A stretch of DNA of 64,000 nucleotides. Source: CAWCTB01 sp963798275. GTDB taxonomy: Bacteria > Acidobacteriota > Terriglobia > Terriglobales > Acidobacteriaceae. Position numbers and translations under genes: made by a program. The stretch lies in assembly GCA_963798275.1 (NCBI GenBank), contig CAWCTB010000041.1:1-64000 (forward strand), written 5' to 3'. The notes under the pieces are model-generated. The model made no database searches. It was not told the origin of the DNA and worked only from the letters and a program-made list of their open reading frames with translations. Shown here in pieces: positions 46,492 through 56,192 of the stretch (position 1 is its first letter; each line of letters begins with the position of its first letter).

Positions 46492-47179
46492 ATATTGAAC
46501 GAGGGCGCGGTGGGGCGACGGAACCTTCGGCGCGGGCGGCGTCGATAAAGGCACGCACCTTGGTTTCATCTTTCCTGCCGATTTCACGCTCGACACCGGA
46601 GACGACATCGACGCCCCAGGGCTGGAAGAGACGGATGGCTTGGGCGACGTTCTGCGGGGTCAGTCCGCCGGCAATGATTACGGGCAGCACCTCGCGGATG
46701 CGGGAGACGATGGGCACAGCCGCGTTCCAGTCGAAGGGAACGCCGGTGCCGCCGCGGTTGCCGGGCACGCCGGAGTCGAGCAGGATGGCGTCGATGCTGT
46801 GGCGCTGGCGGAGGTAGGCATCGAGCCTGTCGCCTCGGTCGGCCAGAAATTCGCGGGTCTGGAGCGTCTTGATGATTTTGCAGGAGCCGAGGGCGCGGCG
46901 GAACTCGGGTAGCTGTTCCGGCAGTTCGTCGCCGTGGAGCTGCACCGCAGTGAGCTTCGCCTGGGCGGCGAGTTCGGCTAGGGAATCGGGGGACTCGTTG
47001 ACCACGACCCCGACCTTTTCGATGTGCGCCGGCAGGGCGGCGACGATTGCAGCCACGGTTTCGGGGGTCACGCGACGCGTGCTGGGGGCCAGGATGAAAC
47101 CGAGCGCATCGGCGCCCGCGGCAACGCTGGCGAGGGCGTCCTCGAGGTTGGTGGTGGCGCAGATCTTGATCCAAGTCAT
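46481..47179 (-). CDS. trpF: Phosphoribosylanthranilate isomerase
   Basis: 232 residues. Converts PRA to CdRP. Motifs: WIKICATTNLEDALASVAAG, LGFILAPSTRRVTPE, VQLHGDELPE, LLDSGVPGNRGGTGVPFDW and IIAGGLTPQNVAQAIRLFQP. The catalytic Cys (KICATTN) and Asp are present. The ATG at 47179 starts strand 1. The C-terminal tail (APPRPRSILSS) runs into a dispersed repeat that provides the stop. Confidence 0.95.
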   Translation of the reverse strand: MTWIKICATTNLEDALASVAAGADALGFILAPSTRRVTPETVAAIVAALPAHIEKVGVVVNESPDSLAELAAQAKLTAVQLHGDELPEQLPEFRRALGSCKIIKTLQTREFLADRGDRLDAYLRQRHSIDAILLDSGVPGNRGGTGVPFDWNAAVPIVSRIREVLPVIIAGGLTPQNVAQAIRLFQPWGVDVVSGVEREIGRKDETKVRAFIDAARAEGSVAPPRPRSILSS

Positions 47180-47212
47180 GATTGTGGCTCGGACTAAAGC
47201 TCTCACAAAAGA

Positions 47213-47297
47213 ATGCCGTCCCTAACGGGACTCGCTATCTCTCTTATACGCGTACCCACCGTTGAAACGGTGGGCCATGATCTGCCGTCTCCTGCGG
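47213..47297. repeat. Intergenic repeat module between trpC and trpF
   Basis: Begins GAATGCCGTCCCTAACGGGA, has a perfect hairpin CCCACCGTT-GAA-ACGGTGGG, then GGGCCATGATCTGCCG. The block at 43265-43375 has the same order with a different hairpin. Confidence 0.6.
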
Positions 47298-47356
47298 AGG
47301 ATGGCGTCGAGTTCGGCGGACTTCATTGGCGTGAAGCAGGTCAAGGGCGACAGTGG

Positions 47357-48162
47357 CTAGCGCGTCGTTGCGATCGATTTCACCAGCAGTTCCCGCAGTG
47401 CGTCTCCCGGATGCGGGGCGCGCATGAGCGACTCGCCAATCAGAAAGGCGTCGAAACCAGACTGGCGGAGGCGCGCGATGTCACTGCCGCTCTCGATGCC
47501 GCTTTCCGCTACTTTCAGCACTTCAGCGGGTATGAGTTCGGCCAACTGTAGCGAAGTGTCCAAGTCCACACGAAAGGTGTGCAGGTTGCGATTGTTGACC
47601 CCGATCAGGTCGCATCCGGCATCGAGCGCGCGCTGCAGTTCGGGAGCGTCATGCACCTCGCACAGGACATCCAGTTGCAGCTCGCGAGCGCGGCGATAGA
47701 GAGCCGTCAATTCCGCTTGCGACAGCGCGGCCACGATCAGCAGGATGGCGTCGGCGTGGAAGGCGCGTGCTTCGAGGAGCTGGAATTCATCCACGATGAA
47801 ATCTTTGCGCAGGCAGGGCAGGGAGGTCGCCTGGGAGGCGATCTCCAGGTTTCGCAGCGAGCCTTGGAAGAACTTCTCGTTGGTAAGGACCGAGAGCGCG
47901 GCGGCTCCGGCGGATTCGAGCTGGCGCGCCAGGTCAGCCACGGGGAAATCGGCGCGGATAAGACCCTTCGAGGGCGACGCCTTCTTCAGTTCCGAGATGA
48001 TGGCGATGCCATCTCGGCCGACCGTGCGTAACCTCTGACGAAAGCCGCGAGGCCGATGGCGTTCGGCTGCAAGCGTGAGCCGCGCGCAGGTCAGACGGAG
48101 GCCTTCGCGGCCGACACTCGTTCGCGGGTCGCAGCGATGATTTCATCGAGTTTGCTCGGCAT
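47357..48162 (-). CDS. trpC: Indole-3-glycerol-phosphate synthase (two frame breaks)
   Basis: About 267 residues after repair. Motifs: MPSKLDEIIAATRERVSAAK at the start, then AIISELKKASPSKGLIRADF, VLTNEKFFQGSLRNLEIA, LPCLRKDFIVDEFQLLEARA, IGVNNRNLHTFRVDLDTS and VAESGIESGSDIARL. One extra base near 48094 and another near 48081 lie in the N-terminal helix region; removing both joins the frames. It is the first gene of the cluster on the minus strand; trpE, trpG and trpD are not here. Confidence 0.92.
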
Positions 48163-48429
48163 GCGCGTTTTGTGAGTATAAACGCTGCGCGAACCAACGG
48201 TGGCAGCAGGACATGGGCACTGCAATCGGCCGGTAAAGGCAATCCCGTGACGCAAGTTTCCCGTAGCCTTGTCCGGCCGAACCTTAGCAATCGCTACCGC
48301 ACCAGCCGGGGTGATACTCTGTCTTTCTTTGGCATATATTCCAAGTTACTGGGCGCACGGGAGCGCGGATTCTGGCGGAAGCTGCCGTGGACTGTATCTG
48401 GCGGTAAGGGTGTGGTCATCAGGGGACTC

Positions 48430-50429
48430 ATGAATCGGTATAAAACTATACTTTTGTTGACGTTTTCGCTCGTTCTTTGCCTGTTATCAGCCGGCTGTGG
48501 CAAGGGGAGCTCCTCCGACCGTCTATCAAGCCGCTGCTGATCGCGAACCAGTCGCCGCTCCCCAATGCGGTGATCAACAAGAGCTACAGCGCGACGTTTA
48601 CGTCGACGGGAGGCCTTGCTCCCTTTAGTTGGTCGGTGATCTCGGGCACGCTGCCGAATGGTCTCAGCCTGAGCACCGCTGGCGTACTCAGTGGGACGCC
48701 GACCAGTGTGCAGAGTTCCACCTTCAAGGTGCGGGTGACGGATTCGCAGACGCCCACGGCGGCGATCGAGGACGGCACCTTCATGCTGACCGTGAATGAT
48801 GTGCTTGCGGTCTCGACCACGAGCCTGACGGCGGGCACGGTCAACATTCCGTACCAGGGATTCCTTTCCGCCACCGGAGGAGTACCGCCCTACACCTGGA
48901 CAATCACGGCGGGATCGCTGCCGGCGGGACTCACCCTGGCGACCAATGGACTGATCAGCGGGACCCCGACTGCGACCGGCACGTCGAGTTTTACGGTGCA
49001 GGTAACCGATAGCGAGAGCCCGGCGGTAACGGCCACCGGCAACGTCAGTCTGACCATCAACGGTTCCGATAATCGCTTGAACGGGAATTATGCCTTTACG
49101 TTCCGCGGATTCAACCAGGGGAATGTGGTGGTGGCGGCCGGAAGTTTTGTTTCGGATGGCGCGGGCAATATTACCGGCGGCGTAGCCGACTTCAACAGTG
49201 CCAGTGGGCCGCAGACCAATGTCGCGTTCGCCGGTACCTACTCGCTCGACGACAACGGCCACGGCACCATGACCTTGAACTTTGGTCCGCTGGGCACATT
49301 CAGCTACCAGCTCGTAAACTCAACGTTCGGCTACACCCAGTTCATCCAGAACGGCAACAGCAACGATACGGCGACGCGCGGTGTCGGCATCATCAAGCAG
49401 CAGACCACGAAGGCGTTCACCCTGACCAGCCTTGCGGGCAACTGGTCGTTCGGCGGGGTGGGAGCGGACAGTAGCGGCGGACGTTACGGTGCGGTGGGAT
49501 CCTTGACGCTTAGCAACACCGGGACGGTGAGCAATGGGATTCAGGACACCAACGACGCCGGAACACTGGCGTCGAGCCAGAGCATCAGCGGATCGCTGTC
49601 CGCGCCTGACGCGAACACAGGGCGGGCCACGGGCCAACTCGGGACGGCGAATCAGAACTTCGCCTTTTACGTGGTCAGCGGTAGCGAGATGATCGCCATC
49701 TCGATCGATCCGGTTGGCAGTCAGGTGCCGCTGGTACTCGACTCCGCACTGCGGCAGGGAACGGGTCCCGTGGGATTCTCGAATGCATATCTGAATGGAG
49801 CGGTGGTGCTCGAGGTTTCGGGCGTGGGGAGCGTGAACAGCTCTCCGGTACCGGACGTTACCCTGGGCATTGCGACCTTCGATGGCCAAGGCGCCTACAC
49901 CGCCAAGGACGACGAAAATTTGGGAGGCACGCTGAGCCAGAGCAGTCCGTCGGGCACGTTTAACGTGAGTGCCAACGGGCGAACCACGATCACGGGAATT
50001 GGAACGACGCCGCCGGTGATTTATCTGTCGAGCTTCAATGCCGGATTTGTGCTGGGGAACGATGCATCGGTGGGATTCGGCAACCTGGAGGCGCAGTTCG
50101 GCGGACCGTTCTCCAACACCTCGTTCAGCGGCTCGTATGCCGGTGGATCGTTGTTGCCGGTGCTCTCGTCGGTAACGGTCGATGTAGACCTGGCCAGCGC
50201 GGACGGCGCGTCGTCCAATGCCACGCTCACGCTGAACTATGACAGCACCGGGCCTGGCGGTTCCGTACAGGGGCAGACCTTGACGGCGACGTACAACGTC
50301 GACAGTACGGGCCGGTTCCCGCTGACGGTGAACGGGAGCACGGCGGCGATTGGGTACGTGGTCAACCCGAACCGGGTCGTGGTGCTGGGTGGCGACGCCA
50401 ATCCCAAGATCAATGCGCTGCAGAAATAG
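48430..50429 (+). CDS. Lipoprotein with two He_PIG immunoglobulin-like domains (one frame break)
   Basis: About 666 residues after repair. A signal peptide with lipobox (CLLSAGC) starts at 48430; the rest is in another frame, with one base missing between about 48495 and 48538. Two He_PIG repeats follow: FTSTGGLAPFSWSVISGTLP / GLSLSTAGVLSGTPT and LSATGGVPPYTWTITAGSLP / GLTLATNGLISGTPT. The C-terminal 450 residues are beta-rich with repeated NGxYAFxFxGF-like patterns. It is probably surface-exposed. Long ORFs on the opposite strand are shadows. Confidence 0.88.
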
Positions 50430-50455
50430 CGCCGTCGCGGCAACGAGCCGGCAGT

Positions 50456-50701
50456 TCAGGATGTGGCGTTGCTGCCGGAGTAGGTGTGAAAGTGCACGTG
50501 CTTGCGGATTGAGCGCGCCGGCACCACCAGGGAAAAGCGTACATTGCGCCCACATTCATGACACGCCGGAAATGGCTCGCCGGAGAGGCACGTGACTTCG
50601 TGCTGAGGGTGATGGTGGTTGTGAATGACGCGATAGATGCCTGAGTGCGGAACGGTGTCGCCGGGTTGGTGGAATTCCACGAATTTGTGTCCGAAGTGCA
50701 C
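50456..50701 (-). CDS. Small conserved protein, YjzC-like
   Basis: 81 residues. FVEFHQPGDTVPHSGIYRVI, then HEVTCLSGEPFPACHECGRN and VRFSLV; the Cys pair C-x2-C and several His could bind a metal. The pattern resembles the YjzC family. The GTG at 50701 has AGGAGG six bases upstream, which decides it over the upstream start at 50755. Function unknown. Confidence 0.7.
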   Translation of the reverse strand: MHFGHKFVEFHQPGDTVPHSGIYRVIHNHHHPQHEVTCLSGEPFPACHECGRNVRFSLVVPARSIRKHVHFHTYSGSNATS

Positions 50702-50948
50702 GATCAGCCTCCTACCCCACTTATCGGCTGAATCGGCGGGGACTGTACTTTCCACTCCGATCTTGAGGTGTGAAGCCAGCGAGCGAGAACCTTATCCCGT
50801 CAAACCGCGTTGCCTAACAAGATTCCACGAGTGAACGATGGGCGAAGCCGTACAGGAAGCTTTCCTGCCGGCTGCCTCGGAGGTACATCCGGCTGCTGTC
50901 GTCCGGCCGCCCGTTGGCCAAGCGCACGACCGTTGCCGCAAGGAGCAG

Positions 50949-51203
50949 CTACGCTTCGGTGCTCTTAAGTTTCAGACTTGCCTTGTTGGCTTCCAGGAAC
51001 TGGCGCAACTCGTCTGCCTGATCGAGCAGCCGGACCCATTGTTCGTAATAGAGGGTGACGGGAAAGCGGCCAAGACCGTAGACGCTGACCGCGCCCTTCT
51101 CGCTGACCTTGAAATTAATCGTGCCGCGGGCACGGCCTCCTTTGAGTTGCTCCTCGGCGGCGGCCAGGCGCGCTTTCAGTTCTTCATAGGTTGGTTCGGA
51201 CAT
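50949..51203 (-). CDS. Small conserved protein of unknown function
   Basis: 84 residues. A coiled N-terminus (MSEPTYEELKARLAAAEEQL) is followed by a compact conserved-looking core, FKVSEKGAVSVYGLGRFPVT, LYYEQWVRLLDQADELRQFL. GAGGATAG lies before the ATG. The GxVSVYGLGRFPVTLYxEQW pattern is what makes it convincing. Function unknown. Confidence 0.72.
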   Translation of the reverse strand: MSEPTYEELKARLAAAEEQLKGGRARGTINFKVSEKGAVSVYGLGRFPVTLYYEQWVRLLDQADELRQFLEANKASLKLKSTEA

Positions 51204-51354
51204 GGGCTATCCTCGGGGAGTGAGATGATGGACGACCCATTGTATTGCGAATAGGAGCGAAACGCATGGAACTTGGTGCGGGCTTGTACGTATAAATAGA
51301 TGCATCATTGTGTTCGCCACTCGGCAAAGTTAGCTGGCGTTCTCTGGAGGAAGT

Positions 51355-51851
51355 ATGTCACGTCGAATGCACCAAATGGGCGTAGCCATCGGATGCCTGT
51401 TCGTCCTTTTCCCCATGGTTGCGCAGGCCCAGGGCAAGAGTGACCGGGTACAGTTCGGCAGCGACATCGTCGTCGGTGAAAACGAAGAGGTCGGCGACGT
51501 GGTTTGCATCGGCTGCTCGATCCGCATGCAGGGCGTTCGAGCGGTGACGTGGTGGCGATTGGCGGATCGGCCGTCGTTGACGGCATGGTGAAGGGCGACG
51601 TGGTCAACGTCGGCGGGGGTTTGAGGTTGACCGATGCGGCGCGGGTGAGCGGGGAGGTAGTGGCGATCGGCGGCGGCTTGTTGCGCGACCCGCGGGCCGA
51701 AGTGAAGGGCGAAGTTGTTTCCCAGTCGGGATTCTTTATTCTGTTCTTGTTGATTCTGGCTCCGTTGCTTCCGGTGATCGCCATCGTCGCCCTGGTGTGG
51801 TGGCTGCTAAGCCGCAACCGCAGGCCGGTTGCGGTGAGGGCGAACTCGTAG
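51355..51851 (+). CDS. Secreted/membrane bactofilin-like beta-helix protein (one frame break)
   Basis: About 165 residues after repair. Signal peptide MSRRMHQMGVAIGCLFVLFP, then short beta-helix rungs: DVVAIGGSAVVDGMVKGDVV, NVGGGLRLTDAARVSGEVVA, IGGGLLRDPRAEVKGEVV. One C-terminal transmembrane helix (FFILFLLILAPLLPVIAIVA) and a basic tail follow. One base is missing near 51533. GGAGG lies before the ATG. The rungs resemble polymer-forming cytoskeletal proteins, but export suggests an envelope role. Confidence 0.78.
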
Positions 51852-52138
51852 TCCAGGACTTCGCGAAGGTCTCTTCCCGATTCCGGGACATGATCGAGAG
51901 TGGTTCGCGGAAATGACTCATCGTGCTGACCGTCAAGACTGACTATAAGTCATAAAATAGTAACCTGAGTTGCTTACCGATGCCTGGCGTCATGGCAGAA
52001 AATGACGTTCGTCAGAGTGCAATTACTTCGCTTTGTGTCTTGCGTCACAGCCAAGGCTGGAGCGAAGGTTGATATTAGGTAATCATAGTAATCATTCCAC
52101 GCCGCGCCACGCGATGGAAGAAGTGCGCAACCACGATC

Positions 52139-54424
52139 GTGAGCCGGCTCTTTAAAGGAACCCTTTCCCCGATGGGGCGAGCAAACCTATTTCGGACATC
52201 GACGGTTGTTCGGAAGACCGTTGACAGCCCAATTCTGCCGTATTTCATCGCATCGAGCATCATTCTCCTGGGGGTTGGGGCTTGGTACGCCAGCCTCAAG
52301 CTGGGGACAACCGATGTCCACGGGCTGGTCATCGCGGCCCTCGAGCGCGCGCCACTGTTGCTGACTGTAACGCTTGGGGTCGCAGCCGGCGTGGCCGTGC
52401 GGCTGATGCAACATTCCCGCCGCGTCCGGCGGGAACTGGACCGGTTCAATCGCGAGTTGACCGAGAGCAACCACAAGCTGGCGGTAGAAGTACAACACGT
52501 GCGGGAATCGGAAGAGCGCTTCCGGCTGCTGTTCTCTTCGAACCCCCATCCGATGTGGTTGTATGACTGCGACACGCTTGGCTTCGTGGATGTGAATGAC
52601 GCCGCTGTGGAACAGTACGGCTACTCGCGGGACGAGTTTCTGGCGATGAAGGCTACGGAGATTCGTCCGCTAGAGGACGTGGCCCGATTTGTTGGGGAGA
52701 TCAGCCAACTTCCCAGCGGATACAACACTCGTGGATTGTGGCGGCACCGCCGCAAGGACGGCAGCCTGTTCCACGCGGATATCAAGGTATTCCGGTTCGA
52801 AAAGGATGGCGCTACTCGCGAGCTGGTACTGGCGCAGGACGTGACGGAACGGGTAGAAGCGGAAGAGGCGCTCCGCGGCTCGGAATCGGCGCTACAGTCG
52901 CTGGTCAACAACGCACCCTTTGGGATCTGCCGGACTTCCCTCAGAGAAGATCGCTTTCTCACGCTCAACCAGGCTTTGTGCCAGATGCTGGGTTACGGGC
53001 GGGAAGAGATGCTGGGATTGAAGCTCTCGACCCAACTGTACGCGGACGCCAACGACCGCGAGCGCATGCGGGAGATCGTGCAAAGGAACCGGACGCTACA
53101 AGCGTTCGAGACATCGCTGGTCCGGCGCGATGGCGAAACCGTCCGGGTGCGGGCCTGGGGCGTGCTGAAGCCAAACCTCCAGGGAGAGTTGGACAACCTC
53201 GACGTTTACATCGAGGACGTGACCGAGCAAAGCACCCTGGAGCAGCAGGTGCGACGGGTACAGAAGTTGGAGGCGGTGGGCCGGCTGGCCGGAGGCATTG
53301 CCCACGACTTCAACAACATCCTGGTGGTGATCAAGCTGTCGACCGAGTTGATGTTGGCGCAGATCACGCCCGAGAGCCCGATGAGCAGACCCTTGCTGCA
53401 AGTGGCGAACGCCGCCGACCGAGCCGCTGCGCTCACCAAGCAACTGCTGGCATTTGGCCGCCAGCAGGTCATGCAGGCGCGGGTCATCAACGTGAATACC
53501 GTGGTTACCGATACTTCTCACCTGCTGCGGCGCATTATCGGCGAGGACATTCAACTGGTAACCAAGCTTAACGAGAAACTGCACAATGCCCGCCTCGACT
53601 CCGACCAGTTGGGACAAGTCATTCTCAACCTGGCGGTGAACGCGCGGGACGCGATGCCGGAGGGGGGAACACTTCACATCGAAACCGATAACGTGGAACT
53701 CGACGAAAGCTACACTACGGTCCACACGCCGGCGCAGCCCGGTCACTATGTCATGGTGGCGGTAAGCGACACCGGTTGTGGGATCGACAAAGTTGTGCTG
53801 CCCCGCATCTTCGATCCGTTCTTCACCACCAAGCCGGTGGGCAAGGGCACGGGGCTGGGGCTCTCGATTGTGTATGGCATCGTGAAGCAGAGCGGGGGCT
53901 ACATCTGGGTCTACAGCGAGCCGGGCCAGGGAACGACGTTCAAACTGTATTTTCCGATCGATAACGGGGCGTTGGAGGTACAGGTGCAGCACGACACGGT
54001 GAAGAACCGGGTCAACGGGCATACCGTGCTCGTGGTCGAGGACGAGGGGGTCATCCGCAGCAACCTGCGGGAGTGCCTGCAACAGCTCGGCTATAAGGTG
54101 CTGGAGGCCGATGACGGGGTGGCGGCCCTGCAGATGTGCCAGGAGCGCGAGCAGGAGATTGACCTGATCCTGACCGACCTGGTACTGCCCAGGATGGGGG
54201 GGCACGAACTTGCCCGCGAACTGATGCGACGCTATGGGAACATGAGCGTGGTGTATATGTCCGGTTACACCGAAGACAATGCCGCCCGGCGGGAGATCCT
54301 GAGCCGGGGAAGCATCTTCCTGCAGAAACCATTCAGCGTAGCCGACCTTTCGAGCGCGGTGAGTCGCGCCGTGGCGCTGCACGGCCTGAGCATGCAAACA
54401 ACTGCAGCCTCACCGGAATCCTAA
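52139..54424 (+). CDS. Hybrid histidine kinase (2 TM, 2 PAS, HisKA, HATPase, receiver)
   Basis: 761 residues. Two membrane helices (about 33-50 and 66-88) are followed by PAS domains at about 125-240 and 250-365. The H-box is RLAGGIAHDFNNILVVIKLS (His near 388), the ATP domain has NLAVNARDAM, DTGCGID and GKGTGLGLSIVYGIVKQSGG, and the receiver starts VLVVEDEGVIRSNLRE with phospho-Asp in LILTDLVLP (near 679) and Lys in FLQKPF. Output partner unknown. The start is GTG at 52139; an ATG at 52172 is an alternative, neither with a good ribosome site. Confidence 0.94.
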   Translation: MSRLFKGTLSPMGRANLFRTSTVVRKTVDSPILPYFIASSIILLGVGAWYASLKLGTTDVHGLVIAALERAPLLLTVTLGVAAGVAVRLMQHSRRVRRELDRFNRELTESNHKLAVEVQHVRESEERFRLLFSSNPHPMWLYDCDTLGFVDVNDAAVEQYGYSRDEFLAMKATEIRPLEDVARFVGEISQLPSGYNTRGLWRHRRKDGSLFHADIKVFRFEKDGATRELVLAQDVTERVEAEEALRGSESALQSLVNNAPFGICRTSLREDRFLTLNQALCQMLGYGREEMLGLKLSTQLYADANDRERMREIVQRNRTLQAFETSLVRRDGETVRVRAWGVLKPNLQGELDNLDVYIEDVTEQSTLEQQVRRVQKLEAVGRLAGGIAHDFNNILVVIKLSTELMLAQITPESPMSRPLLQVANAADRAAALTKQLLAFGRQQVMQARVINVNTVVTDTSHLLRRIIGEDIQLVTKLNEKLHNARLDSDQLGQVILNLAVNARDAMPEGGTLHIETDNVELDESYTTVHTPAQPGHYVMVAVSDTGCGIDKVVLPRIFDPFFTTKPVGKGTGLGLSIVYGIVKQSGGYIWVYSEPGQGTTFKLYFPIDNGALEVQVQHDTVKNRVNGHTVLVVEDEGVIRSNLRECLQQLGYKVLEADDGVAALQMCQEREQEIDLILTDLVLPRMGGHELARELMRRYGNMSVVYMSGYTEDNAARREILSRGSIFLQKPFSVADLSSAVSRAVALHGLSMQTTAASPES

Positions 54425-54443
54425 TGGAAGACAAGCGGCTGTG

Positions 54444-55958
54444 CTAGCCAGCGCGGAAGAGGCTGGCCCAGGATTCGTCGAGGTTGCTCCAGCGATCGCG
54501 TTCCAGCCAGTTGGCCTGCGACTCGGGCAAATACAGCGTGCCGTGTCCCTCCGAGCAGACCATCTCGGTGCCTGCCCAATTCAACAGCACACTGCCGGGC
54601 CGTCCGATGTCGATGGGCATGCCGAGCCGGCGCAGGCAGATGCGGCAACGCTTCTGCTGATCCAGGGTCGACCAGGACAGGACGGCGACCGCGACGGGAA
54701 GAAAGATCCAGACCGAGATCTCGTCGGCCATGGGATACAAAGAGCCGACCATATAGCTGGAGAGGGCGTGCACCACCATCCACGAGAGTAGATAGGCGAC
54801 ACCCACCAGCGCCGCTGATTTGGCGAGGAAGAAGGCCCACCAGCGCAGGCGTTCGCGCGGCGCCAGCGGTGCCTGGCCGACTCCCGAGCCGGAGGGCAAC
54901 ATCCAGGCGATGCCAGCGGCGCAGAGCAAGGCGAGCAACAGAAAGCCGACGTACGCCTCCAGCGTCCGCCGGAACTGGAACTGGGCCGACGCCACGCCCA
55001 TGGGCGAGGCGATGAAGCGGTAGCCGGCGTTCTCGCTGCGGTCGACCAGGTCCTGCTGCAGTTGGGATTCAGCAACGCCATCCTGCAGCAGCGCCACCGC
55101 GCCGACGCGGTTCATGAAATTGCTGAAGCGGAGCGTGGCATCGTCGAGGGACGTCCAAACCGACACGGACGGCGACAGCAGGCGGAAGTTCGGCGGCAGC
55201 ACACCCACGACGGTTTTTTGCTGGCGGTCGACGGTGATCGTCTGTCCTACGATGTGAGGGTCGCCGTGGTACCGCAGCTTCCAAAAATCGTGGCTGAGGA
55301 CGACGCAGCCGGCGCACTCCAGGCGGCGGCCGGGCGAGGGCAGCTTGCCTAATTCGGGGCGAACCCCTACGGCATGGAAGAATTCGGGCGAGACCCGCGC
55401 TTCAATTACCGGTACTGCGCCAGTGTCGCCGGCGAGCATGCCGGGGCCCCAGGAGTAGACGGCCAACTCTTTGGCCAGGGGAGTCTCCTGCCAGATCGAA
55501 AACAGGTAAAGCAGCGTTTCCGAACGGATGCGAACGTACTTGCCATCGAAGCTGACCACGGCGACACGGTTAGGGTGACTGATGGAGGTCGATAGCAGGG
55601 ATCGCGAACGCGCCAGGAAGCCGCCTCCGAAAAACACACCCAGAAGCAGCAGAAAACACAGCGCCAGCACCGTGGCTGGCGAGCGGAACAGGCGATCTTT
55701 GCGACCCAGGAATTCGTCGCGATCCAAGCGAAGCCACAGCGCTTCGGGAAAAGCCTTCCAGCAATGACGAGCCAGGATCAGGCGATTCTGCGCATCCAGC
55801 CGGCCGGATTCGGCAAGGAAGTGGGTCCAGTGCCAAATCCGGTTGAACCATTGCGCTTTCCACTCGCGGCGCCGGGAGCCGGGTACCAGCCAGCTCGCCA
55901 TCCAGACGACAGACTGACAGCTAATCAGCGTCCGCCGCAGAGGATCGAGCCATCGCAT
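54444..55958 (-). CDS. Membrane protein with MacB-like periplasmic core domain
   Basis: 504 residues. One membrane helix near residue 110, then a MacB-PCD-like periplasmic domain (PEFFHAVGVRPELGKLPSPG, CVVLSHDFWKLRYHGDPHIV, GQTITVDRQQKTVVGVLPPN), then four further helices. A cytosolic tail has CRICLRRLGMP and MVCSEGHGTLYLPES, a possible zinc site. Unlike true MacB-type permeases it lacks the long second FtsX half, and no ATPase is adjacent. GGAG lies seven bases before the ATG at 55958. The 3' end is convergent with the hybrid kinase. Confidence 0.83.
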   Translation of the reverse strand: MRWLDPLRRTLISCQSVVWMASWLVPGSRRREWKAQWFNRIWHWTHFLAESGRLDAQNRLILARHCWKAFPEALWLRLDRDEFLGRKDRLFRSPATVLALCFLLLLGVFFGGGFLARSRSLLSTSISHPNRVAVVSFDGKYVRIRSETLLYLFSIWQETPLAKELAVYSWGPGMLAGDTGAVPVIEARVSPEFFHAVGVRPELGKLPSPGRRLECAGCVVLSHDFWKLRYHGDPHIVGQTITVDRQQKTVVGVLPPNFRLLSPSVSVWTSLDDATLRFSNFMNRVGAVALLQDGVAESQLQQDLVDRSENAGYRFIASPMGVASAQFQFRRTLEAYVGFLLLALLCAAGIAWMLPSGSGVGQAPLAPRERLRWWAFFLAKSAALVGVAYLLSWMVVHALSSYMVGSLYPMADEISVWIFLPVAVAVLSWSTLDQQKRCRICLRRLGMPIDIGRPGSVLLNWAGTEMVCSEGHGTLYLPESQANWLERDRWSNLDESWASLFRAG

Positions 55959-56192
55959 GAAACCGCTCCACACCTGCACCGCTATGGTAAGCCAACTTGC
56001 CTGCTGATAGGACACTCGCCGGGGCAAATTAGTTTCGCGATTTTATGCAGAAACGGCCGAGGTGGGGGGTGTAGAGCGTATTTTTGGAGGTTAGGATGCC
56101 TATCGCCCGACGCGTCCTCGCGCCGGCTGACGATGTCTGGGCCTTTGACCACGTTCAGCAATGGGCTGGCCTCTGCTACACTCGCGCTGCCT

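Noticed and set aside
49320..50555. 411-codon minus-strand ORF
   Set aside because: Antisense to the He_PIG lipoprotein; Arg/His-rich with no motif.
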